A stretch of 64,000 bases of DNA from Tritrichomonas musculus (taxonomy: Eukaryota > Parabasalia > Tritrichomonadida > Tritrichomonadidae). Position numbers and translations under genes: made by a program. The stretch spans positions 7,812,001-7,876,000 of the forward strand of contig JAPFFF010000001.1 in assembly GCA_039105265.1 (NCBI GenBank). Direction: 5' to 3'. Position 1 is the stretch's first letter. The number at the start of each line of letters is the position of its first letter. This document shows, in pieces, positions 39,485 through 48,539 of the stretch. A model generated the notes under the pieces. That model was not told the DNA's origin, did no database searches, and saw only the letters and a program-made list of their open reading frames with translations.

Positions 39485-40170
39485 TCAAAAAACAAATGCA
39501 ATAATTAATAATATTATTGAAGAGAATTTATCGATTTCGCTTTGCTTCTTCACTAAAACATCTTTGTTTATTGATACATGTCTTTCGAGTTCGTTATAAA
39601 AGTATACCATTGTGCACCTTCTTTTGATAGCCTCAGCATCCGTTGGCTCAAAGATGTCTTCAATGGTGTAATTGGATGTAATTATTATAAAATATACTCC
39701 AGGGTTCATCCATATGTGTCCGCCTTTGAGTTCGCCATTAATTGTTAACGGTCTCCCAATATTTTGATGAATTGTTCAAGATATGGGAAAGTTATCCAGT
39801 AAAATACATTTATGTAGAGAGACATCCGATCCGTTCGACCATTTATTACAATTTTTCTCATAGATTTCTTAGGGATTGAAAGAATTGTGAACAAATGATG
39901 TTTTCCCTGTTCCTTGTGATCCATAAAACCAAGAGTTTTTCTCTTCCAAGTTCCCTTGCCACACCTTCTTTCCTTGATTTTCTCTTATTCTTACATCAAG
40001 GACTTTCTGATACTGATTGAAATGAATGTCTTCGTATTTTTTCATGAAATCTCCATCTTTGAGTTGTTTACAATCTTAGATTAACTGTAAATAACATTTT
40101 GCTTTCTCTTCTTTTTTAAGAAAAGATGCTGTTGCATCTCCAATTTGCAAATAAACTAACAAATATTCAA
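39485..40170 (-). mobile_element. Fossil CRESS-DNA virus/plasmid Rep (superfamily 3 helicase part)
   Basis: The minus strand carries the ordered parts of a Rep helicase: a Walker A loop (GSQGTGKTS), a Walker B-like acidic stretch, a motif C region ending in ITSN, and a following RRC. These match circovirus-like Rep proteins of the Cressdnaviricota and related plasmids. The nuclease half and a capsid gene are not seen. The copy is broken, with several breaks (about four or more), and so is probably not recent. It lies between the arms of the tRNA-Ala inverted duplication. Confidence 0.75.
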
Positions 40171-40289
40171 TATATAAAAAAGAACTATCCAGCCAAATAA
40201 TTTCGCCTATCATTCAGTTATAATTCTTACTATTTTAATATTTTTTCTAATATCTCATCATAAAGACTCTCCTCACATTTTCATTAGTA

Positions 40290-40903
40290 TAATACAAACA
40301 TATTTTAAAAATTGATTTTTATAAAAAATAAAAAGTTATTAATATGTAAAAATTTTATCATAACGAAGGGTGATTAGCTCAGTGGTAGAGCGCTACTTTA
40401 GCATAGTAGAGGCCAGGGGTTCAACTCCCCTATCATCCATTTTTTTTTTAAAATTTCATTAATAAAATTTTTTTTTTCACATCAACATTTCCATGTTTTT
40501 AAATTTTGAGATAAGTTTCGTAAATTTTTGCTTTAACTGTCTTCTATAATGAAAATATATATAAATAAATTGATATTGCCAATTTGAAAAAATGCAATAA
40601 AAAGTTTTTTGAATACTTTTTATTCTTGCTAGTCATTGATTATAAGTTTAAACATAAAAATAGAATTAGCTTTATATCATTATTATTATTTAAAGTTATT
40701 GGTAGCATGATTTTTTGAATCACAAAATTAAAAAATATACAACAAAGTCTATAGACATTCAAATAATAAAATCGAATATGATATAAATAGATATATCATA
40801 AGAAACACGAATTGATGATGAATTGGCTCGACCAAATATAGAAAAGAACTATTTTTTTTTTTTTTTTTTTTTTTTTGAAAAAAATGGATGATAGGGGAGT
40901 TGA
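40290..40903. repeat. Right arm of ~0.6-kb inverted duplication
   Basis: Mirror of 37843-38458. In this arm both convergent tRNA-Ala genes are complete; in the left arm one is reduced to a stub. Confidence 0.85.
40368..40439 (+). tRNA. tRNA-Ala (AGC), copy 4
   Basis: Same 72 nt as the other copies; T run follows. The 5' flank is of type A and nearly identical to that of copy 1. Confidence 0.96.
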
Positions 40904-40956
40904 ACCCCTGGCCTCTACTATGCTAAAGTAGCGCTCTACCACTGAGCTAATCACCC
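40885..40956 (-). tRNA. tRNA-Ala (AGC), copy 5
   Basis: Same 72 nt as the other copies, minus strand. It faces copy 4 across a 445-bp spacer that ends in a T/A tract. The 5' flank is of type B. Confidence 0.96.
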
Positions 40957-41440
40957 TTTTTTTTAATAGGTTTTTTTGAATAAAATTTAATAAATATTAT
41001 ATTCACAATATATTTTTTTTTTTTTTGATAGCAAATAGATTTAAATCTTAATCAATAACAAATCTATAAATTAATACTTAAATCCATTATAGCATATTTA
41101 AACATCTTTTTGTAGCAAATTATAAAATGATAACTAATTTTAGTTTCAAATTAGAATCAAATCCATTTTTTTTAATTTACCGAAAAAATTATAAAATATA
41201 AAATTTATATTAATGACAATATTAAAATAATAAAAATATGAATTGGAACTTTTGCTAGTCACCCAATATATAAATTTTACTTTTTAATTCAATTTTGAGA
41301 AATCACAATTTTTGAAATCCTATCGTTAGTTCAAAATTTTTTTGGAGAAAGGTCTAGCCGAACTTTGAATACTTTTATTCAATTAAAAAAAAAGATTCTG
41401 AGGTTGAATATAAATCAGACTAAATCATTCATATAATTTA
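40957..41440. other. Intergenic region, tRNA flank and PWP1 promoter
   Basis: The first ~120 bp are the type B tRNA flank. The rest is AT-rich spacer. An initiator-like TCATTC at 41425-41430 is 10 nt before the PWP1 ATG. Confidence 0.6.
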
Positions 41441-42682
41441 ATGATTACAGCGCTTGCTTGGATTCCCCGAGGTGTTACTCCCGAAAAACTTTTACCATCT
41501 AGTGCAAATGATGCTGAAGTTGATAGATATCTTCAAATCCTTAAAAATGAAGAAAAAGCTAAAAATCCATCACCTCCACAACAAGATCCAATTTCAGAAG
41601 AGGATGCTGAAATTATAAAAAAGTATAATTTAGATAAATATGATGATGATGACGATGATGAAGACGATGAAACTGCTCTTCAACAGGATTATGTTATGGA
41701 CGATAATTATCAAGTTGCTCCAACAAATCAAGAAGAAGAAGAAGATAATATTGACGATAAAATCCTCAAAACAGACTTTTTACTTATTGTTGGTAAGTAT
41801 GGCGAAGAACAAGTTCCTACTCTTGAAGTTCATCTATTCGATGAAAAACAAGAAAGTTTATACATCCACCACGAACTTCTTCTTCCTTCATTTCCATTAT
41901 CAATTCGATGGCAAGATTACGAACCAAGGACAGGAAACCAAGGATCTTTTGCCGCAGTTTCTTCCATGAGATCTGAAATTGAAATATGGAATTTGAATAT
42001 AGAAGATCCAATATGCCCTTCAGCTGTCCTTCAATTTCATAAAGATTCAGTTCCGGGACTTTCTTGGAATCTCAATCAGCGATCTGCTTTATTATCGGCT
42101 TCAATAGATCATATGGCCGCAATATGGTCACTACAGACATTACAGGTTGCAGCATCATATGATGTTGGATCAGAGTGCAAGGCATCCGAATGGTGCCCAA
42201 CAAATGGAACTTTGTTTAGCGTTGCTTCAAATGGAGGAATTTTTTCATACGATGCAAGAAGCGGTCCATCATTTTCAGCTCTACAGGGAACTTCAATCGA
42301 ATGCCTTGTTTGGTCTGGTGATGGAAATCAAATTCTAACATCTCTTACATCAGGTGAGATCTCATCGATTGATATTAGAAATCCAGGACAGCCATTGTTC
42401 ACTGTTCAAGCGCACAGTGGACCAGCAAATTCAATCGCATGCTGCATGGCTGCGCCTGTAATTGCTACAGTTGGTGATGATCAACTTTGTAAAATTTGGA
42501 GGCTTGATGGACCCAAAGCACCAATACCAACACAGATTGACGAAGAAGATTTAAAGATTGGACAAGTGTTCACATGTATGTTTTGTCCAGATAAGCCAAC
42601 ATTGCTTGCTGTTGGAGGAAGTGAAAATGGCGCATCTCTATGGGATTTAGAAAATGTTATAAATAAGGAGGCTACGGCCTAA
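41441..42682 (+). CDS. PWP1: PWP1 homologue, WD40 ribosome-biogenesis protein
   Basis: A 413-residue protein. The N-terminus ITALAWIPRGVTPEKL matches the conserved PWP1 start (VAWV..G). An acidic region follows (about residues 50-105, with DDDDDDEDDE). Then comes a WD40 propeller with diagnostic stretches: GSFAAVSSMRSEIEIWNL, LSWNLNQRSALLSASIDH, SEWCPTNGTLFSVASNGG and LLAVGGSENGASLWDL. PWP1 acts in nucleolar large-subunit assembly and rDNA regulation. It is shorter than human PWP1 (501), mainly in the acidic parts and the tail. The start is supported by TCATTC just upstream. Downstream, the CDP-DAG synthase gene follows on the same strand after 155 bp. Confidence 0.93.
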   Translation: MITALAWIPRGVTPEKLLPSSANDAEVDRYLQILKNEEKAKNPSPPQQDPISEEDAEIIKKYNLDKYDDDDDDEDDETALQQDYVMDDNYQVAPTNQEEEEDNIDDKILKTDFLLIVGKYGEEQVPTLEVHLFDEKQESLYIHHELLLPSFPLSIRWQDYEPRTGNQGSFAAVSSMRSEIEIWNLNIEDPICPSAVLQFHKDSVPGLSWNLNQRSALLSASIDHMAAIWSLQTLQVAASYDVGSECKASEWCPTNGTLFSVASNGGIFSYDARSGPSFSALQGTSIECLVWSGDGNQILTSLTSGEISSIDIRNPGQPLFTVQAHSGPANSIACCMAAPVIATVGDDQLCKIWRLDGPKAPIPTQIDEEDLKIGQVFTCMFCPDKPTLLAVGGSENGASLWDLENVINKEATA

Positions 42683-42828
42683 ATGTCCGAGCAAATATTT
42701 TATTATATTTTTTTATAAACGCAATTTTTTATATTCATTCTTTGATATCATCCATCAAACGATCAATTTTTTTTGAAAAGTTTGTTACAACGATCAAAAT
42801 CACTTCACAGCGCGCTCAAACTTTTTTA

Positions 42829-42837
42829 TCATTTTTA
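42829..42837 (+). promoter_or_regulatory. Initiator (Inr) that sets the CDP-DAG synthase start
   Basis: TCATTTTTA directly precedes the ATG at 42838. It argues that the 32 codons that can be read upstream in frame are not translated. Confidence 0.6.
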
Positions 42838-43926
42838 ATGCCAGGCAAAAACCAAATAAAACAACGCTCAACTAAAAATCAACAAAACCAAAATGATACA
42901 TCAGCAGCTGCAACAACACAGCCTGCACAACCTGCCAAAAGTGGTAAATTTGGTGATATTGTTGTCAGACTTTTAAGCGCTGCTCTTCTAGTATCAGTAC
43001 AAATATTATTAATTGTTTCTGGGCCTATTGCAATTGGTATAGAAATTATAATAATTCAATTTTCCGCTTTTTACGAATTCATTAGAATAATTATTGATAA
43101 ATCAAAAGAATCCCTCGTTTCCCAATATATCAAAATCATGCCTTATCTTTTAGCATTCATAACATCTTATTTAACAATAGCACCATTTTTCCTTAAAACT
43201 TTTGTACCTTATTCTGATATTACCGCAATCCTGTTAGATTACCATAATATCATTTGCTATGGAGCTGGAGCATGTGTTCTTGTTCTTTTCGTCATTAACC
43301 TCAATCCAAAGAACGATTTTTATGCTTTAACTCGTCTTGCATGGTCAATTCTTGGATCAATCCTATTGATTGCTTCATCTAACATGTATACATACGTTGC
43401 AAACTTTTCACTCTTTTGGTTCTTTACTTCCATTTCATTAATCATTTGGAATGATTCATTCGCCTATTTCTGTGGAAGACTATTTGGAAGACATCAATTA
43501 ATTGCTCTATCACCCAAGAAAACAGTTGAAGGATTTGTTGGTGCTTTAATATTCACAGTTATTATTGGATGGTTTACTCCTCTTTTATTTGCAAAGTATC
43601 CATATGCATACTGCAGCGACATCAAACCATTTAACTTTAGCATGAAGTGCCAAGTTCCCAAAGAATTTATCCGAAGAAATTACGACTTTTTCGGAACAAT
43701 TATTGAAGCATATCCAGCTCAATTACACTCTCTCGTTTTAGCTATTTTTGCCTCTCTTGTTGCTCCTTTCGGTGGATTCCTTGCTTCCGCTCTCAAACGT
43801 GCATACGGTCTAAAAGACTTTGGAAAACTTATTCCAGGCCACGGCGGAGTACTCGACCGATGCGACTGCCAATTTGTCATGGCTACTTTCTCTTATCTTT
43901 ACATATCTACGTTTGTAAGGAATTAA
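42838..43926 (+). CDS. CDS1: CDP-diacylglycerol synthase (phosphatidate cytidylyltransferase)
   Basis: A 362-residue membrane protein with about eight hydrophobic segments after a basic/Gln-rich cytosolic start. The family signature is intact near the C-terminus: SALKRAYGLKDFGKLIPGHG, followed by GVLDRCDC, with the Lys-Asp and Asp-Arg residues that bind metal and CTP. SPKKTVEGFVGALIF is the second conserved block. It makes CDP-diacylglycerol from phosphatidic acid and CTP, the entry to phosphatidylinositol and phosphatidylglycerol, in the ER. The frame is open 32 codons further up, but the initiator element and the hydrophilic MPGKNQIKQRS start favour 42838. Confidence 0.95.
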   Translation: MPGKNQIKQRSTKNQQNQNDTSAAATTQPAQPAKSGKFGDIVVRLLSAALLVSVQILLIVSGPIAIGIEIIIIQFSAFYEFIRIIIDKSKESLVSQYIKIMPYLLAFITSYLTIAPFFLKTFVPYSDITAILLDYHNIICYGAGACVLVLFVINLNPKNDFYALTRLAWSILGSILLIASSNMYTYVANFSLFWFFTSISLIIWNDSFAYFCGRLFGRHQLIALSPKKTVEGFVGALIFTVIIGWFTPLLFAKYPYAYCSDIKPFNFSMKCQVPKEFIRRNYDFFGTIIEAYPAQLHSLVLAIFASLVAPFGGFLASALKRAYGLKDFGKLIPGHGGVLDRCDCQFVMATFSYLYISTFVRN

Positions 43927-44395
43927 CTTAAGTTTGAATAAAATCTAATCATAACCACTTTCTCATGATATTTTAATGATTACATAATCACATGTATAAT
44001 GTCGGTGATAATTTCATTTCTATTTTAAATCTCTCTAGCACTTTTAAATTTTTGAGATTATATTTTGGGTCAAGTTAGTTGCTTTAGTGCCTTTATTAAT
44101 ATCAATAAAAATCCTAAAAAGAAACAATAAACCCTTGACAAATTATTAAGAAATTGTAATAGATTCATGTTTTGAAATAATATCCTACATTCAAAAAAAA
44201 AAAAACATCTTGAATAATAGATATATCGGATAGTGGTTCATCTAAAACATTTATAATTTCCTTTTTGATATATTTTTAATGGGACAAAACATAAATTTGG
44301 ATATAATCTTTTAATTGCTTGAGTTTTCTCTGTTTGGAAATAAAAATCATAAACATATAAGGAGTATCTTTTTATTTCTACAAAAAAAATCAAAT
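43927..44395. other. Convergent intergenic region
   Basis: About 470 bp of AT-rich spacer; nothing recognised. Confidence 0.6.
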
Positions 44396-45592
44396 TTATT
44401 TTACATATTTAAAAATAAACCAGATTAGAACAGCTATAATTAGTATAACTATAGCCACTAAATTTTGATTAATTTTAATGGGATCTTTGTCACCAAGAAT
44501 CTTTCTAATATACGATGCCATTTGCTTTTCACCATCAACAACACATTCTTGATAGTCTAATTCGTTAACTCTCATTTCAACAAGTTCGTTTAATAAGTAC
44601 CAATCGCCATTTTTGAATTGCTCTTGGGTTATTTCACGGAAAGGAATTGTTTTCTTTAAATGTTTCTTAATAACGTCTTCTTCTGGATTTTCTTCACGAT
44701 GGACAGATAAGAATGGCTTTTGGCAATGAAGAAGTTCTGAGCATAAGCCATAACCAACTTTCCCCATGACAACATCAACTGTATTAACAAGATCTACATG
44801 CATGCCAGACCAATCTTCAGATGGAAGGAAGTGAACATTAGGCGCTGGTGGATCAACACAATCCTTCTTTGGAAGTAATATGAAAAATTCAAAGTTACTG
44901 AAGCGTTTCCATGCTGATTTCGGAAGTTCTCTAATGGGAAATCCGCCAAAAGATAATAAAACGGAATCTAAAACGAGAGTTAAACCTAACATTTCTCTAA
45001 CATCAGGCCGGGAAATACGGGGCTTACGAGAACCCCAATTAAATTCAATTTGCTTTTTACCAATCGAAATTGGCCGACATGGTGTACCAGGAATTAGGCA
45101 ATAATCATATCTTGCTGACACATCTTGAACTTTTTGTATAATTTCAGCAAGTCGAGGATTAGATTTTAGATAATCACGATAAATAAAAGCCCAATCAAAT
45201 GTGGCAATACAAACAGATGGAACACCAAGCTTTTCTGCAACAAGCTGCCCAAAAAATGATATATCTGAAAGAACTAGCCTTATACGTCCTCTTGTTTTCA
45301 GGAGAGCAACTTCGGATTCTAAAACATTATCGAGATTTTCAAAAACTTTTTCCCATGCTTCTGCTGACTTATCAATGTCAATATTGAAAGGATCATTTTG
45401 AACACATCCTGGATCAGTAAGCAATTTTCTTATTTTTAAAGGCTTACTCCTCTTGTTGTGCAAAGACGTTTGGATTAACCAATCTGGCGCCGTGGTAACA
45501 ACTTCGAGGGGATAATTATATAATTCATTTAAGAGGGCTACTGTTCTTACATTATGACCCCATCCATGGCTGCTTGTATATACAACAATCAT
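44396..45592 (-). CDS. Tail-anchored GT-B glycosyltransferase, arabinokinase-N/MurG-like
   Basis: A 398-residue protein. The N-terminal Rossmann half starts at once, with VVYTSSHGWGHNVRTVALL (the GHG.GH..R loop). It continues with RKLLTDPGCVQNDPFNIDID, LVLSDISFFGQLVAEKLGVP and CIATFDWAFIYRDYL. All resemble the N-terminal domain of plant L-arabinokinase and related GT-B transferases. The second half has VLLSFGGFPIRE and VVMGKVGYGLCSELLHCQKP, the nucleotide-sugar site. No GHMP kinase domain follows. Instead the chain ends in a membrane segment (VAIVILIIAVLIWFIF) with a short basic tail, so the enzyme is anchored with its active site in the cytosol. The substrate is unknown. Confidence 0.85.
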   Translation of the reverse strand: MIVVYTSSHGWGHNVRTVALLNELYNYPLEVVTTAPDWLIQTSLHNKRSKPLKIRKLLTDPGCVQNDPFNIDIDKSAEAWEKVFENLDNVLESEVALLKTRGRIRLVLSDISFFGQLVAEKLGVPSVCIATFDWAFIYRDYLKSNPRLAEIIQKVQDVSARYDYCLIPGTPCRPISIGKKQIEFNWGSRKPRISRPDVREMLGLTLVLDSVLLSFGGFPIRELPKSAWKRFSNFEFFILLPKKDCVDPPAPNVHFLPSEDWSGMHVDLVNTVDVVMGKVGYGLCSELLHCQKPFLSVHREENPEEDVIKKHLKKTIPFREITQEQFKNGDWYLLNELVEMRVNELDYQECVVDGEKQMASYIRKILGDKDPIKINQNLVAIVILIIAVLIWFIFKYVK

Positions 45593-46213
45593 TCGACTAT
45601 TATAAAATTTTAAAAAGATACCAATTTACACCGCCAGATTTGAAGTATATTCAACATACTTTTAAAGAGTAGTTTTATATAACTTATGAATAAGAAAACA
45701 TATATCTATATGCACTTTTTGATTATACTCAATTTACAAGTTACGTTGTTACACAATTTCCTAGGTTTTAATATAACATTTAAATGCTTTATTTGTTTTT
45801 ATGAATGAAGAATAATGAAAATACTTTACTAATGCAAATATAAATATATAGAAACAAACAGTTGCTGATAAAATACAACAAATAAGATTAAAAAATAAAT
45901 TTAATATTGAGAGTTTTCTCTTTCTTTAACTAATTAAAAAATAATGATCTTTGGGCAATCTAAAATGATGCTGGAATAATATCCAAATTCTTGTTTTTTT
46001 TTTTTTTAAAAAAGGAAATGACGAAAAACCTCAATAATTGTATTTCACTTTTTAGCACTTCACCTAATTATTTAAAAAAAATTTTTTCTTTATGAAGATA
46101 TTATTCTTTTCAATTTTAAAATAAAACGAAAAGAATTTCTACTACGATAAATTTTCTGATTGAATCAATAAATGTTCGGCGAATTATTTTATTGAAAAAA
46201 ACAATTATTTATT
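45593..46213. other. Intergenic region
   Basis: About 620 bp between divergent genes, AT-rich, no other feature seen. Codons upstream of 46222 in frame have only a TTG and are not considered coding. Confidence 0.6.
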
Positions 46214-46220
46214 TCACTTT
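46214..46220 (+). promoter_or_regulatory. Initiator (Inr) that sets the Hsp20 start
   Basis: TCACTTT lies one base before the ATG at 46222 and matches TCA(C/T)(T/A). It fixes the N-terminus as MLTTTRNF. Confidence 0.6.
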
Positions 46221-46221
46221 A

Positions 46222-46584
46222 ATGTTAACAACAACAAGAAACTTCGCTCGTGGATTTTTCAACTTTGCTTTTGGCCCACTTGCTGACATTTTATCATTAA
46301 AGACTGGCTATCAAATAGAACTTGAGCTTCCTGGAGTTAAGCGTGACGATATCACAGTTGACTGTGAGCAAGGCGTTTTAACAATAAGTGCTTCAAAGAA
46401 AGAACCAACAGACGAAGGCAAGAAGAGAATACATTCAGAACGTGAATTTGGAACAGTTTCCAGATCATTCCAACTTCCAAGTAACGTTGAAACAGACAAA
46501 TTAGAAGCAGTTCTTGCTGACGGAGTTTTAACACTCACACTCCCAAAGAAAGAAAGTTCAAAGATTGAAGTTAAGATTCAGTAA
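46222..46584 (+). CDS. Small heat-shock protein Hsp20, probably hydrogenosomal
   Basis: A 120-residue protein. The alpha-crystallin domain covers about residues 28-120: YQIELELPGVKRDDITVDCE, VLTISASKKE, FQLPSNVETDKLEAVLADGV and LTLTLPKKES. This is the full beta-sandwich including the conserved GVLTLTLPK. The N-terminal arm is very short. It begins MLTTTRNFARG, which has the form of a hydrogenosomal presequence (ML(S/T)...R-N/F, cleavage after Arg), so import into hydrogenosomes is likely. This leader is visible only if translation starts at 46222, as the adjacent initiator suggests. The domain is bacterial-like. Role: ATP-independent holdase. Confidence 0.92.
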   Translation: MLTTTRNFARGFFNFAFGPLADILSLKTGYQIELELPGVKRDDITVDCEQGVLTISASKKEPTDEGKKRIHSEREFGTVSRSFQLPSNVETDKLEAVLADGVLTLTLPKKESSKIEVKIQ

Positions 46585-46756
46585 ACAGTTTATTTTATTT
46601 AATTTACATTTGTTTCTTTTAAATCATTTAGATTATTTTCTTCTGATTTAAAAAATAGTATAGTTTCTAATTTTTAAATTAAAAATAAGCATCGATAATA
46701 TTATAAAACAAACAATTTTATGAATAATTTACAAAAACATTAAAAGGTGCATTAAG

Positions 46757-47503
46757 CTAATCAACATTTTTCACCTCTTTTTCAATTTTATCTTGCTTTT
46801 GAATCTCATTTTTGTGTTTTTGGATCTTCTTTTTCAGTTTCTCATAGTCGATGCTTTCTCTTGCAATCTGTGGAAAGCGAATTTGAGATTGGCTTAAAGC
46901 AAGCAAATTAGAACTAATCGAAGAGAATTGTTGAGCTAGTTTTTTTTGAGAATTATATTCGACTTCTAGATTTGAAAGTATAATTTCACAAAATTTTTTT
47001 TGGTATTCATTTAATCTTGAGTCAAACTCAACTTGCGCTTTATTAGCTTTTTTGGTACATTCTTTATCTTTTGAAAAGGCAGATTGGTTTTCTAAGTCAG
47101 CCTTACGAAAATCATTTTGATTTTGAATTGTAGATATTACTTTTGATGTTTGCTGAAATTCTTGAGATGCTTGCTTTTCCTGCTGTAAAGCGAGTTCGTA
47201 TTCCGCCTTGTATGTCGAAAATCCATTTCGAATTTGTTTCAAATTATTCAAGCATCCATTTGATGATAATGATAATTTAACTTTATCACGTAATCCAGTT
47301 GATAGTAAAATCATCTGGCTTTGAAAATGAAAAAATGGATCAACATCAAAAGGATAAAGTGATTTAGACATTTTTCCAAAGTTATCACTGAATGCTGTTT
47401 TCAGTGATTTTGAATAAGATATGAGTGAATTGTCAGACTTTGAATTTGCAGCTTCAAATTTTTTCCATTCTGGAACTTCTCTAAATTTTTTGAAGAATTT
47501 CAT
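46757..47503 (-). CDS. Coiled-coil protein, possibly BAR-like
   Basis: A 248-residue, mostly helical protein. It starts KFFKKFREVPEWKKFEAAN and has three long helices separated by short breaks (about residues 45-120, 125-185, 190-248), ending in Lys/Glu heptads. A three-helix, positively charged, roughly 240-residue unit is what BAR domains look like, so membrane-curvature binding is one option, but no signature settles it. The gene is convergent with the Hsp20 gene, 172 bp away. Confidence 0.7.
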   Translation of the reverse strand: MKFFKKFREVPEWKKFEAANSKSDNSLISYSKSLKTAFSDNFGKMSKSLYPFDVDPFFHFQSQMILLSTGLRDKVKLSLSSNGCLNNLKQIRNGFSTYKAEYELALQQEKQASQEFQQTSKVISTIQNQNDFRKADLENQSAFSKDKECTKKANKAQVEFDSRLNEYQKKFCEIILSNLEVEYNSQKKLAQQFSSISSNLLALSQSQIRFPQIARESIDYEKLKKKIQKHKNEIQKQDKIEKEVKNVD

Positions 47504-48539
47504 TTACCAATACTTTTGAATGCTATTGAATTTAAATTTTTTGAGAGGTGGGGGAGCAAAATTTTTTTTTTAAATCAGTTCAAAATTATAATATAAATTT
47601 TTATATATATATGGTAAATTAAATCACAAAGTTTCAAGATGATTGGACTGGCGCATTCCAAAATCAAAAAATAAAAAAAAATTCTGGTGCTATATGGTCA
47701 GAAAAACAATTATTATAGTTAATTTGTTCTCAGTTTGGAATTGGCCAGCGTTTTATTTGTTATATTTTAATATTATTTTATTTAAATATTACTATTTTTA
47801 TTTGATTCGTCAAAACTAGATTTTCTTTTATCTTTGAGAAGAATTTCGTAAATCATTACACATGCAATATTTATCTATAATTTTTTTCATTTAAAAATTA
47901 TTAATAATAGTATTTGAAGAAATAATATTTTTTAAAATTGTTTTTATATAATAAATATATTATAATTTTTATTATAACTTATTTTTATATCGAGATAAAT
48001 ATATTTTAATGATAAATAAAAACTTCATATTTAATCAAGTTAGGCATAAGATATACGGATTAAATAAAATAAAATAAGTGTTCATACTTATTCTTCCAAT
48101 AACAAGAAATAAATCTTTTTTTATACTGTTAAAATTGGAATTTTTTAAATAAAAAATACGTTATTTTTGGCTCCCCCACATCTATTTTTTGCCAAAAAAG
48201 ATAATGTTGATACATTAAATGTTTTAACTAGTATATTTTAATAATCGTTAGTAATAGATTTTTAAAGCTAGCTTTCATACATTCTATTGTTTCAATCATA
48301 AAATATAGATAATTTTTTTCGAAATAAAAATTAAGCTAAATTGAAATCATTTGTTTAACCCCAATCATTGCAGTGCAATGATTTCATCTTATTATATTAA
48401 ATCTTCAAAATAAAAAACTGAAGTAAATCCACAATATAATATTTAAGATAAGAATGGGAATAAAAGAAATATCAAGCAATTGGAAAGAATTTATTTAAAG
48501 CAACATTAAAAGAAGGATTTTTTATAAAAAAAAAAATAC
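47504..48539. other. Long intergenic region
   Basis: About 1 kb with no ORF. It contains a ~635-bp segment bounded by an inverted repeat (see 47547-48181). The rest is AT-rich spacer. Confidence 0.6.
47547..48181. repeat. Segment bounded by short GC-rich inverted repeat, MITE candidate
   Basis: GGTGGGGGAGC at 47547-47557 faces GCTCCCCCACA at 48170-48180, a 10-bp perfect inverted match (GTGGGGGAGC) in very AT-rich DNA, with A/T runs inside both ends. The interior is non-coding. No clear target duplication is seen, so the call is weak. Confidence 0.35.

Noticed and set aside
42742-42837. N-terminal 32-codon extension of the CDP-DAG synthase
   Set aside because: It would place the start upstream of the TCATTTTTA initiator, so it is probably not in the transcript.
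45193-45401. Overlapping plus-strand ORFs opposite the glycosyltransferase
   Set aside because: Antisense shadows; the minus-strand frame carries the family motifs.
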